A stretch of DNA of 64,000 nucleotides, taken from the NCBI GenBank assembly GCA_019054805.1, contig JAHQIY010000009.1:1550001-1614000 (forward strand), in the 5' to 3' direction. How positions within the stretch are numbered: the stretch's first letter is position 1; every line of letters begins with the position of its first letter. This stretch comes from Brachionus manjavacas. Lineage: Eukaryota; Rotifera; Eurotatoria; Ploima; Brachionidae. A program made the translations under genes and the position numbers. Of the stretch, positions 21,301 through 32,030 are shown piece after piece. Under the pieces are notes generated by a model. The model saw nothing but the letters and a program-made list of their open reading frames with translations, searched no databases and was not told the origin of the DNA.

Positions 21301-21887
21301 TCAAATTTAATAAAGGAGAAAATGTCTTGATTAGCGGTCGATCTGGCTGTGGAAAAACATCCTTGTTTCGTGCCATTAGTGGCTTGTGGAATTCATACTC
21401 AGGACAAATTAGATATTTTCTTGATCCCAATGAAATATTTTTCTTGCCACAAAATTCCTATTTTACTTCAGGATCATTGTTCGACCAAATTTCCTATCCA
21501 TCACATAGTCAAACTTTAAGAAATGAGAGCTCAAAAAAAATCATAGAATGGCTAGCAGAGTTCGGCCTGAGCCATTTATTGGAACGAGTTAATTCGGACC
21601 TAACTTGGGTGCCGGAATTCAACTGGTCTTTAATTTTGTCAGAAGGTGAAAAGCAGAGATTGTCATTTTTAAGAGTTATTTATCACAAACCAAAATTTGC
21701 TTTACTTGATGAGTTTACCTCTTCGGTGGATCAACAGACTGAAGTTTTAATGTATGAATATTTGTACAAAATAGAATGTAGTTTTATGAGTATAGCCCAT
21801 CGAGATACTGTCAAAAAGTATCATCAAATTGAATTAAAATTTACCAATGACATTAATTATGATATTATGCATGTTAATAAAATATGA
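18388..21887 (+). CDS. ABCD4: ABC half-transporter of subfamily D, ABCD4-like (lysosomal cobalamin transporter), unit 1
   Basis: Exons: 18,388-19,135, 19,197-19,333, 19,471-19,574, 20,033-20,080 and about 20,896-21,887. The membrane half shows LEFVVYRVGLFSGRFYKVL, NPDQRITQDVKSLCSSIAN (the EAA-like loop NPDQRI.QDV of ABCD proteins) and EGDFRFKHMNLRINAESIAF, all close to human ABCD4. The nucleotide-binding domain has Walker A GRSGCGKTS, Q-loop LPQNSYF, signature LSEGEKQRL (LSGGQ variant), Walker B FALLDE and the H-loop SIAHRD. ABCD4 works with LMBD1 to move vitamin B12 out of lysosomes. One frame break in exon 1: the T-run at 18,819-18,824 is one base too long for NPDQRI to continue the N-terminal frame, and the same run occurs in unit 2. 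The exon 3/exon 4 phase also does not resolve. The 5' end is only 225 bp after TXNDC12. Confidence 0.85.
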
Positions 21888-22494
21888 ACCTTATTTTTTA
21901 AATATCAATAATTTGAATTTTTAACTTGATTTTTATTTCAATTAAGTTTTAAAATAAAATGTCGAAAGGAAAATTTCATTAATTAAAATCTTTATAAAAA
22001 TTTTTAATTTTTTATCAATGAAAAATAAGAAAATCGATTAAAATTATCAAAATGCAATAATGTAGAAATTATGCATCTAAATAAAAATTTTAACTTCTCT
22101 TTTTAAGGTTACCAAGACAACATACTAAATATAATTATAAAATTTTTTTAGATTTTTCAAATTATTTTTTTTGATTAGAAAAAATTTTTTTTCCTTTCGA
22201 ATATTAAAAAATACCTTATTAGAGATAATCGTTGTTATTCATAATTTTTGTTATTACACAAACAAAAATTATGATTACATTCTTTATGAAAAAATAATTT
22301 TGAATGTATTATTATGTTATCAAACTCTATAAAATTTTTTACTTTATTTTTCAATTTATTTTAAAAAAATTCAATGAAAAATTTCTGTTAGAACGTTTTT
22401 ATTGAAAATTATTAGGAAATAAAAATCAAATCGGGTAAAAGTTAACAGTTGTATTCCACGGCAACTTAATTTTTTTGATCAATTTTTTAATGAT
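21888..22494. repeat. 3' flank of ABCD4, shared with two other places in the unit
   Basis: The block from the end of ABCD4 (about 21,680) to about 22,430 recurs inverted at 25,440-26,130 and again, direct, at 32,034-32,476 plus 36,543-36,890. It carries no open frame itself. In the other two copies it runs straight into the coiled-coil gene; here the similarity stops just before that gene would begin. Confidence 0.8.
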
Positions 22495-22699
22495 CAAAAT
22501 GATCAAATAAAGTTAAAACTATGAAATGAATTTATATTTGGTAGTAGAATTAATGCAGAGGTACATTTTTAGCGGGTAGAGGTAAAGTCTGCAATTTTTT
22601 ATTTAACATAGTATGTTAAATCCAAAAATTTACCTCTGCATTAATTCTAGCAAGAAATAAAAATTTATTTCGTAGTTTAAACTTTATTTGGTAATTTTG
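22495..22699. mobile_element. MITE-like long-hairpin element, unit 1
   Basis: About 205 bp forming one long inverted repeat. The left arm starts caaaatgatcaaataaag and includes AGAATTAATGCAGAGGTA (22,548-22,565 approx.); the right arm carries the exact complement TACCTCTGCATTAATTCT and ends ctttatttggtaattttg. The arms are about 85 bp with a few mismatches, separated by a short loop. No coding capacity. Such hairpins are typical of MITEs and can also be small-RNA precursors. Confidence 0.65.
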
Positions 22700-22728
22700 A
22701 GCATCCAAAATAGATAATCAACTTCAAA

Positions 22729-22808
22729 ATCTCGCATTCCACAAGGTTCAGTTCTAGGTTCTCTACTCTTTATTATTTATATAAACAATTTGTTGATTGT
22801 TTTCCAAA
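22729..22808 (+). mobile_element. LINE reverse-transcriptase scrap, unit 1
   Basis: Plus-strand frame SRIPQGSVLGSLLFIIYINN followed by LLIVFQ is the conserved RT block just before the catalytic YADD motif (GVPQGSVLGPLLF..YINDL). Only this ~26-residue block survives. Confidence 0.7.
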
Positions 22809-23607
22809 GTATATTATGTAAAATTATGAATCGAGCAAAACCAAAGTAACAAAAAACTTGATAAATTTAATTTTTTAATTTTTAAAATTTAAATTACATC
22901 GTCAGAATTGGCGTTAATTGAGTAAATTAATAAATAAACGATATGTTGATTGTTTTCCAAAATGAATGATGACACAAAGATCTTATCTACAATCATTAAT
23001 TTAAATCCATTTTATTAGCTACAATCAGATTTGGATTAAGTGTGTAAGTGGTCAAAAGAGTAGTCAACTCAGCTGATTAAAAATAAATGCAAAAGTGAAC
23101 ATATTGACTACAAAAATCCCGAGTTTTATTAAGAAAATGGTCTGAAACCCCTGAGTAAGTCTAATTGCGAAAGAAGTCAAAATTCATTTTTCAAATTTGA
23201 ACTGAAAATTTTAAAATGCGCAATCAAATTTCATATTTTTTCACGTTTTAAAGCTTTATTTTTAAATTTTTGAAGAAAGATTGTAATTTGTAAAGTATGC
23301 ATTGAAGCCTGATGGTAGGATGTAGATAAAAAAAAGAAGCGACCGCTACAGCTCTTTAGACCTATGCTTAGATAAACTCTTAGCTACAGTTAAAATTATT
23401 ATTTCAACTCCTACTACTACATTTAGTTATTCACATATAAAATAAAAAACAATAAAAATTAAAAATTTATTGAAAATTAAATTAATTAAAAGCCTAATAT
23501 CTGATTAAGGTTTGGTCGCTAAAAATCTTAAGAAATTGACATTAAAATTTGAAATAAGTTTTACTAATCTAAACAATTAATATGATTGCTCTTAAACAAT
23601 CTGAATT
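22809..23607. other. Non-coding stretch downstream of the coiled-coil gene
   Basis: No open frame or repeat recognised, apart from a short (CTA)n run near 23,410. Probably holds the 3' UTR of the minus-strand coiled-coil gene. Confidence 0.35.
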
Positions 23608-25429
23608 TTATTGGGATATTAAAGAGCTTGGTCTTAAAATTGGTCTCGAATTCGAAACACACCACTTTCTTTTTAGTGAATTAATTGTATCAATATCAAT
23701 TAAATCGTAAATAGAAAAATTTGACATTTCTAGAATAAGTTTTATCTGTTGATAAAGTTCGGAATTATTTTGTTTAAAATTTTGATCTAATTCATCTCCA
23801 CTAGTGCTTTTCACCAGTTTTTCTAAATCTCTAATAAAAATAATCAACATTTTACGCTTTCGGTTTGGATCGCACATTATTACTTGGCGAAATAGTTCAT
23901 ATTTAACCACTAAATCAAAATTATTCACCTCATTTAGAATTTTTTCAACCAAATCCAAACTTTTTTCGTCACAAATTTTAATGATTTTGATCAAAATTTC
24001 TAGGATTTCATTTATTGCACTCGAGTGGAGTACATTCTTTTTAAACAGGTCAAAAAGAGCAGCGCACAGCCATTTAGGAGAATGGAATGATTTGAATGCT
24101 TCTGAGTCCAAGTTTTTTATCAAAACTTCGTGATAAATAGGAATTAAAGAGTCAAATCGAAGCGAAATTAAATTTTTTGAAACCGATGGTGGTATTTCAG
24201 ATGATGATTCATAAACTCTGATAAAATTCTTTAAATCATTTATTTCCTTACGAATAAATTCAAACATTGATTGTCTGTCATATCTATCGTTTTGACTCAT
24301 TAAATCATCTAGAAGTGATTTTTCATCTTGTTTTTTGTCAAATTTTGACAAACCATCAGCAATTGAATCTTTTAATCCTACTAATTCATCAAAAAGTTTT
24401 TTCCAGCAAATTTTATCTCTAAGCTCTTTATCGTTTAGCTCATAATCTTTTTTTTTGAAAGCTTCAAAAAATTCATTTTTTTCTTCTTCATTTTTCTCCA
24501 AATTTTTCTTTAAAATTTCTGTTTTAACTTTTAAATCTTTTAATTGTAAAGTTTCTAAATCATTTTTAAGTCTTTCTAATTCCCTTTTTGCATCATTCAA
24601 CTTCTCATTTAATTCCTCTATATTTTTATCCTTTTCCTTGCATTGTTTTTGAATGTTATTTTTGAATTTAATTTCGTTTGCTAAATCATTATTTTGTCTT
24701 TCTATTTCCTTTTTTGCATCATTCAACTTCTCATTAAATTCCTCTATATTTTTATCCTTTTCCTTGCATTGTTTTTGAATGTTATTTTTGAATTTAATTT
24801 CGTTTGCTAAATCATTATTTAGTCTTTCTATTTCCTTTTTTGCATCATTCAACTTCTCATTTAATTCCTCTATATTTTTATCCTTTTCCTTGCATTCTTT
24901 TTGGATGTTATTTTTGAATTTTCTTTCGTTTGCTAAATCATTATTAATTCTTTCGATTTCCTTTTTTGAATCATTCAAATTCTTCAAAAGTTTATTTTTT
25001 TCTTCTTCATTTTTCTCCAAATTTTTCTTTGAAATTTCAATTTCAACTTTCAAATCTTTTAATTGTAAAGTTTCTAAATCATTTTTAAATATTTCTATTT
25101 CCTTTTTTGCATCAATCAACTTCTCATTTAATTCCTCGATATATTTTTTTTTTTCCTCACATTCTTGCTCGATTTTTTCACATCTTTTCTTGATAAATTC
25201 AATGCTTTCATATTGATCTCTTTGTTCTGATTTTTCATTTCTTATTTCATTCTTTATTAGTTTAATTATTTTGCTTAATATTTCTTTTATTTCTTCTTCT
25301 TGTGGTTTTTCATTAGCCTCTGATTTTCTTTCGTTGAATGCGTTATCTTTTTCTAAGGTTTCTTTTTTCATCCGGAACATTTTCTATTACAGATGTTTCC
25401 TTTTTTTCTTCCAAATTTGCAGTTGACAT
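23608..25429 (-). CDS. Coiled-coil protein with 42-residue repeats and a conserved C-terminal helical domain, unit 1
   Basis: Minus-strand gene. The natural start is the ATG at 25,429 (MSTANLEEKKETSVIENVP), but a T-run near 25,366 is two bases shorter than in unit 2, so here the first ~20 codons are out of frame with the remaining 590-residue frame. The N-terminal half is a charged coiled coil with three near-identical 42-residue (126-bp, six-heptad) repeats centred on KDKNIEELNEKLNDAKKEIE (about 24,560-24,950). The C-terminal half (from DDLMSQNDRYDRQSMFEFIR) is helical and non-repetitive, ending near RPILRPSSLISQ. No known domain is recognised; it may be a structural or scaffold protein. A diverged partial second copy lies at 36,890-38,060. 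Confidence 0.65.
24547..24960 (-). repeat. 126-bp tandem repeat inside the coiled-coil gene, unit 1
   Basis: The segment that reads cattcaacttctcat on the plus strand recurs at about 24,595, 24,721 and 24,847, exactly 126 bp apart (42 codons, six heptads), with a more degenerate unit on each side. The in-phase unit keeps the heptad register. Confidence 0.85.
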
Positions 25430-26130
25430 TTTTCTTCTTTTAATTAAATCTAGATGAAAAAACTATTTTATAGAGTTTGATAACATAATAATACATTCAA
25501 AATTATATTTTCATAAAGAATGTAATCATAATTTTTGTTTTGAAGAACGGCAATATTTATAATCTGTGTAAACTACGATTATCTCTAATAAGGTATTTTT
25601 TAATATTCGAAAAGAAAAAAAATTTTTTTCTTATCTTAAATAAATAATTTGAAAAATCGTACAAAATTTTATTATTATATCTAGTATGTTGTCTTGGTAA
25701 CCTAAAAGAGAGAAGTAAAAATTTTTTTTTAGATGCATAATTTCTACATTATTGCATTTTGATAATTTTAATCGATTTTCTTATTTTTCATTGATAAAAA
25801 ATTAAAAATTTTTATAAAGATTTTAATTAATGAAATTTTCCTTTCGACATTTTATTTTAAAACTTAATTGAAATAAAAATCAAGTTAAAAATTCAAATTA
25901 TTGATATTTAAAAAATAAGGTTCATATTTTATTAACATGCATAATATCATAATTAATGTCATTGGTAAATTTTAATTCAATTTGATGATACTTTTTGACA
26001 GTATCTCGATGGGCTATACTCATAAAACTACATTCTATTTTGTACAAATATTCATACATTAAAACTTCAGTCTGTTGATCCACCGAAGAGGTAAACTCAT
26101 CAAGTAAAGCAAATTTTGGCTCGTGATAAA
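25430..26130 (-). pseudogene. Inverted copy of the ABCD4 3' end, upstream of the coiled-coil gene, unit 1
   Basis: Read on the minus strand from 26,130, this is the last ~70 codons of ABCD4 (from just before Walker B PKFALLDEFTSSVDQQTEVL, through SIAHRD, to the stop) followed by the same 3' flank as at 21,888-22,430. It then leads directly into the 5' region of the coiled-coil gene. Because Walker A and the membrane half are missing it cannot be a transporter. The block probably supplies the promoter region of the coiled-coil gene. Confidence 0.85.
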
Positions 26131-26787
26131 GAATTTAGACTAAAGGCTGATTTGAAGGCTTTTCTTCTGGTGTGAGATCCACTTACAATATTTCAGAATG
26201 GAATTTCAAGTTGATAAAAAAACAATTGAGGACAATATTGATACGAAAATAAAATATCTTGGGGAACATTTAGTGATAATGCTTGTTTGTGCCAAATAAG
26301 CAAGACCAATCTTTGCTTAAACTAGCGGTCAGACTTTAAGAATAGCATGCTTTATTTAGATAGTCTTAAGAGAAGTCTTTATTAGAAAATTAATCAAAAC
26401 CAAAATCTCAAGAATTAAGCGAATTTCTATAAAAGGAACAATATAAAAAAATTTCGTGATATAATTTTTGAAAAAAAAATTTATAAGTTTTTTTAATTTG
26501 ATTTTATTTAAACAATAAAAACTAAAAATAGGAAAAAAATCTTTTTAAAAAAAATACAGAAAAGAAAATGGAATCAAAGGATTTTGCATCAAAGTCAAGT
26601 TTTAAATATATTTTTTCCAATAATAAATAGTTTAAATAAGTAACAAAATAATTGAAAAAATAAATTTAAAGAGCCTAAAAAATTCGAATATCTTCTTGAA
26701 GTCTATTGTACATTAGCTTCTTAGATTTGATCAAAAATTGTTTATTTTGATTGAGTTTATTCTAAAACAAAAACTAAAAATATTCAT
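26131..26787. other. Spacer between the inverted ABCD4 scrap and TBK1
   Basis: No gene of more than about 40 codons. From about 26,690 it is the 3' flank of the TBK1-like gene and is repeated inverted at 31,920-32,030. Confidence 0.4.
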
Positions 26788-27749
26788 CTAATTTTTTAAA
26801 TCAGAAGGACCATTTTTCACTTGATTCGTAAAAATCTGCTCTTGCAAACTATAAATTGAATTCAAAAAGCTTAGTTAAAAATTTAAATAAATTCTTTTTA
26901 ATTTTTTCTTACTATTTCAACAAAGAAGAGTTGTCATCAAGTATTTTTTCTATCTCAGCAGCTTGCAGCTTAAAGTCTCTGATCGTACTAACCAAACAAT
27001 CAACATTTAAATTGGTATATTTGCCATTGTTATTATCATCTTTATCACTGGACATTTTTGAGTCGAATGAGTCAGCTTTCGAAGCGCCAGACGAAAGTGT
27101 AGGTGTTGGCGTAACTGGTGAAAAATTGAGCTGTTTTGGTATGGAAGAGTCCGAGCTATCACTACTTTTAATGATGATCAACTCAAGTATATTATTTATT
27201 TTGGAGTCAAGAGAAGCATCAATTCGTTCAAATGGTGCTGTGATGGCTTTGTCACACTCAATCAATTTTTGCTGAACACTCATTATGTCATTGTGTAATT
27301 TGATCAAATCGCTCATCCATTTCTCAAATCTTAAATAAAAATCATAGAACCGAACGATAATGACCTCTTGATAGAGCTTGGTGGCCTCGTCCCGAGTTCT
27401 GATGATGTTGTTTATCTTAAATTCGGTAAATCTGCTATTTTCGAATTTTTCCTGATCACTTTTGAATCTAAATTCTCTTTTTTTCTGCAAAAATTCTTCA
27501 TGTATCTTCTTGGCTGTTTTGGCATGGGCATCGGCCTCGCTTCTCCTTTAGAAAAAAATTAGCTCAAAATGAATCGTTTTTTTTTTAATTTTTATTTAAT
27601 ACCATCTCCAGGTAAGCGATGAATTTTGTACTAAAAATTCAAAATTTTGATTCTCATTTATCTTGTCGGTCAAACAATTTATTTCACTCTCATAGATTGA
27701 TATTTCATCTTTATACTGGAAAAAAATTTAAAAATTTTTGATTCAAATT

Positions 27750-29740
27750 TTTTTCTCTGAATTTATCAATATAATAGCCTTTTGAAACAATTTTCAATCA
27801 AATATTATAAGTTAAAAGTATAAATATTTATTAAGACTCTTTAAATTTTCTATTACTCAAAATTCAAATTAATTACAAATTTAAATTGTAAAAAGAATCA
27901 AACATTTTTTTTTAATTTAGCTTTAATGATTATTTATTATTTGTATCTAATAGAAAATGAATTTTTAATATTTTAATGAAATTAAAAGTGAATTCGATTT
28001 CATCAATAGCCAGGTGCATAAATGAGCCTTCTGATGACTAATGTAAGTTTATGTAATGCTAGCATCTAGCAAAATATGTACTCAGGAAGAACTAACTCGG
28101 AAATAAACTTAAGTTTAATTTGCGTGGAAATTGCAAAGCTAATTATTTAATTTAAATGTCTAAGGTTTTTTCTATAAATAAAAATAGCTTTATAAAAGAT
28201 TTTTAAAGTAGACAAGTAGGGCAACTTGAAGTTGATGATGATTATCACATGATTTAAATCTTAATAAAATGATTAAATTAGCATTTTTAAATTTTTATTA
28301 ATTAAAAATAAAATGTTTATTTACTTAATTAAAAAATAAATCTTTTTTTTTTCTTATTTATCCTTAATTGATTCTTCTAAAATTTTTATTTGAAAATTTT
28401 AAAGACGAATTTAATACCCACATTAAGTTAAACAAATTATGGCTTAAACAAACTCTTTAAATGATATTTTAATCACTTAAAAAAACAAAATTAAGTTTTG
28501 AATTGAAAAACCTCATTATTTTGAATAAGATTTATTTTCTACTTCAGCTAAAAACGAGCATATTTTTTTGTCCAGTAAAAATTTAACAAATCAAGTTTAA
28601 TAAAGTTTAGTCATTTATTATTAAAAAAAACTAAAAAGTAAAAGTAAAAATTTTGATTTTAAATTTACATTTGATCATAAACTTCAATAAAAAGAATATA
28701 AGAATTATCTATAATTACTGGTATAATCTAAAAGAACTAAATAGTTTGATTTTTTATCAAAAAACTTTCAAACAAGTTTCAATTTTAATAAATTAGAAAT
28801 AATTTTGATTAAACATAAAAAATTCTAATTATTGGTGCTAACAAAAAAATTCAGGGTACTCAAAGAGATTTCAAAAATTGTATATTAAAAAAAATTTAAT
28901 ATATTAAATAAGATTAATGCCTATTTCTATTTAAAATTTATTCTTTCATTTTAAAATTTATTTTCAACTTGAACAAAAAATTCAAAAAAGTGTGAAATTT
29001 TTATTTCTAAATTGAATTGTAAAAAAAATAAAATTCAATATTGGAATTTAACTTAAATTAACTTTTTCAATTCAAATAAATATTAAATTTGAATATTTTA
29101 ATATCATTTAAAAGTGAATTTTATTAGAATAAAGAGTTTGATAAAGGAGCTTGGCAATTTTTTGATGAATGAATTTTTCCAAATTTATAAATTTCCTTAC
29201 ATTTTATTAAAAATATTAAAAAAAATATTAAAACTAAATTCGGCTTCCGAAAATACTTAATTAGCTTAACTAGAATTCCTTTTAGAGTGTGATACTTTTT
29301 CCAATATTTTGATTTTGCTAAAGAGACATCCTTTTAGCTTCCCTTTTTATGGTATTTTCAGAGAATGGATTTTGATGATATTGTTGAACTTGTTGAATTT
29401 ATGTAACCAATTTTAGACATTTAATTCAAAGTTTTTGTTGTTTTTTCGTGTTTGTTCTGTATATTTTTCTAAAATAAACAATGCCAAGATCAAAAATAAC
29501 ATAAAATCCTGAAAGAAAGCACCTCAAGGCTTATGATGAAAGACTCATAATTCCTGTCGAACAAATTTTTAAACAACTGAAACTGATTACCAGATAATCC
29601 AAATAACTAAGAACATCTTCAGGGAGAAAATCGGTAGTTTTGGCAAACAAGAAATTAGCCTATTTAGTCTAGTTGTAGCTACGAAATTCGGACATAGTCG
29701 GTATACCATATTTTTATTTATATTATTATTTTAGTTAATA
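27750..29740 (-). other. Large intron of the TBK1-like gene, unit 1
   Basis: About 2 kb, the only long intron in this gene. AT-rich, with one transposase-like relic at 29,481-29,660 on the opposite strand; otherwise nothing recognisable. Confidence 0.55.
29481..29660 (+). mobile_element. Possible relic of a pogo/psq-type transposase N-terminus, unit 1
   Basis: From the ATG at 29,481 the frame MPRSKIT, stop, NPERKHLKAYDERL and later SGRKSVVLANKKLAYLV resembles the start of pipsqueak-HTH transposase-derived proteins, with several stops. Weak similarity judged by eye only. Confidence 0.25.
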
Positions 29741-31464
29741 TTACTTTTTTGAGATCATTTTTGATGTCCAAATATGAACAGTCATTAGGCGTTGTTTTCA
29801 AGCTTAAATTTAATTTGTACAAGCAGTCGTCCAATTTATCCATTATGCCAATTTTGGTCTCAAGGCTTTTCAAAGTTGACTTAAAATTATGAAGTAAATT
29901 TTGATTTTTTATATAATTTTAAATAAATTTCTTAAAATAAGAAAAAAAATTAAAAAATTCTATTATTTAATTTTACTTGAAAGCAATAGCAGACAATTTA
30001 AGAAGCTCAATAATTGTAGTTACCAAATAAATCTCTCTTTTGATGTAGAATATAGAGCCGCATGTCTCTTTGGACCAGGCGATTATTTCGGCAGTTGTTT
30101 TCGGCTTTTGCTTGCACCTAATACTCGGAACTTAAAAAACATTTGATTTTTTTCGTTTTTAAAAATTTATTTAATTACTTGATTTTATAATTTCAAGATT
30201 GTCACAGCTCAGACTACGATTAAGAGAAAAGAGTATACAAGGATGTTCTTTGTCCATAATGGGAAAAGTTTCAATTGTTTGAGTTTCATTAACCAAAGAG
30301 TCGATTAATAAATTATTGTAAATTATCAATTGACAATTTGATTCTATCTTTGTTTCAATTTCGATCTTTCGCTTTAAATCTACTAGTCTAAAGTAATTAA
30401 AAATAATTTTTTGTCTCAATGACAATGCTTTTAGACTTTACTTTTCGTTTTTTTCAAATGGAAGCTCGATTATTTGACAGGTGTCCAAGTTCATGACATT
30501 GACAAATGTAAGATTATAGATGTAACTGGACATTTCGAAAAATTTATCAAAAGATAACATTAAATCATAATTGTTTTCCATTAAACCAGCCAACATTGGA
30601 ACCAGTAATTCTTGTAATTTTCTTAAATAGAACAAAATTACTCAAATTCAGTCAATGAAAAAATAACTTTTTGAATATTTTTTAATTTTAAAAAACAAAT
30701 AAAAAATTTAAAATTGAATACATTTTTTAAATAATAATCTTAATTTTTTTAAATTTTTCACTATTAAATTTTTGCTGGTAAAATTTTTTTATCTTACTTG
30801 GACAATTGGCAAGTTTCGGGCAGTCTATCAGAATATTCAATTTGACCATCGATTTGATTTTGGACTCCGGAAATTAATCCCGTAGGTTTATCGCGAGTTA
30901 TTTTTATCCTTGAATTATTTATTTTAATTTTTTTGTAAAAAAGAATAAAATAATTACATAGTTTCTCTGTTGTGTCTTCCACCAATTGGCCTAAATGGAA
31001 GCATACCAGTGGCTACATGATAAAGAGTGACACCGGTACTCCACAGATCAATTCCAGCCCGGAATGTTCTATGAACATTAAGATATTTTAAGTTTAAAAT
31101 TTTTTTTCTTTTTGTTCAATTAGTACAACTTGCTCATCTTTGTCTATCAACTTGACCACATTTTCATGGTTTATTATCTGCAATAAGTCAAGTTCTCTTG
31201 AATGAATGGTGTTGGACCTGAGTCTAGCCTGATCATTGAAAACTTTAACTGCAAAATAATTTCCGGACTTCTGCAGAAAAAAGGAAATTTAAAAAGGAAA
31301 TTTTTTTTTCAGATTTACTTGACAAATGGCCTTGTAAACCAAAGAGCTGGCGCCAGCGCCGATCACATCGGTTCTTTTCCAAACAAAACTGTGGAAGCTG
31401 CTGGTATGGCCATCTACCATTTTTGTAAAATAAGTCAAATTTATCTATCTTAAATAGAAATAGT

Positions 31465-32030
31465 CAACTTTGGTCAATTTGAACGAATCGATGCTTCTCT
31501 TGACTCCAAAATAAATAATATACTTGAGTTGATCATCATTAAAAGTAGTGATAGCTCGGACTCTTCCATACCAAAACAGCTCAATTTTTCACCAGTTACG
31601 CCAACACCTACACTTTCGTCTGGCGCTTCGAAAGCTGACTCATTCGACTCAAAAATGTCCAGTGATAAAGATGATAATAACAATGGCAAATATACCAATT
31701 TAAATATTGATTGTTTGGTTAGTACGATCAGAGACTTTAAGCTGCAAGCTGCTGAGATAGAAAAAATACTTGATGACAACTCTTCTTTGTTGAAATAGTA
31801 AGAAAAAATTAAAAGAATTTATTTAAATTTTTAACTAAGCTTTTTGAATTCAATTTATAGTTTGCAAGAGCAGATTTTTACGAATCAAGTGAAAAATGGT
31901 CCTTCTGATTTAAAAAATTAGATGAATATTTTTAGTTTTTGTTTTAAAATAAACTCAATCAAAATAAACAATTTTTGATCAAATCTAAGAAGCTAATGTA
32001 CAATAGACTTCAAGAAGATGTTCCAAATTT
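31465..32030 (+). pseudogene. Inverted copy of the TBK1 3' end, head to head with the gene, unit 1
   Basis: The reverse complement of about 26,685-27,235: it begins in the long coiled-coil exon (FERIDASLDSKINNILELII), keeps the KMSSDKDDNNNGKYTNLNID segment, the 3' splice donor, the intron and the last exon, then 3' flank up to the junction at about 32,034. It starts only ~45 bp from the initiator ATG of the TBK1-like gene, so it occupies the place where the gene's promoter would be. It lacks kinase and ubiquitin-like domains. Confidence 0.85.

Larger units (their letters stand above)
26788..31420 (-). pseudogene. TBK1: TBK1/IKK-epsilon-like protein kinase gene lacking the catalytic core, unit 1
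   Basis: Eleven or so exons on the minus strand follow TBK1 in order. Exon 1, 31,420-31,319, encodes WKRTDVIGAGASSLVYKAIC (glycine-rich loop). The exon from 31,270 gives GNYFAVKVFNDQARLRS (VAVK lysine) and [20 protein letters not shown], then continues without a stop into [20 protein letters not shown] and LPFRPIGG. The ~100 residues between, with the HRD catalytic loop, DFG and activation loop, are absent. Next come KPTGLISGVQ (about 30,900), the QELLVPMLAGL exon (30,630-30,440), the ubiquitin-like domain (30,430-30,171), scaffold-helix exons (about 30,130-29,970, 29,880-29,750, 27,720-27,615), the long coiled-coil exon 27,545-26,913 and the last exon 26,848-26,788 (LQEQIFTNQVKNGPSDLKN). TBK1 phosphorylates IRF/autophagy factors in innate signalling; this product could not be an active kinase. 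One internal junction (29,970/29,880) keeps phase only doubtfully. Confidence 0.8.

Noticed and set aside
24455-25216. Plus-strand Phe/Ser-rich frames opposite the coiled-coil gene (also 50,733-51,470)
   Set aside because: Shadow frames of the Lys/Glu-rich minus-strand coiled coil.
26856-27275. Plus-strand Ser/Leu-rich frame (also 31,474-31,779 minus and 53,205-53,549 plus)
   Set aside because: Antisense to the TBK1 coiled-coil exon, which has clear family similarity.
29901-30146. 81-residue plus-strand frame
   Set aside because: Antisense to a TBK1 scaffold exon (CKQKPKTTAEIIAWSKETC on the minus strand).
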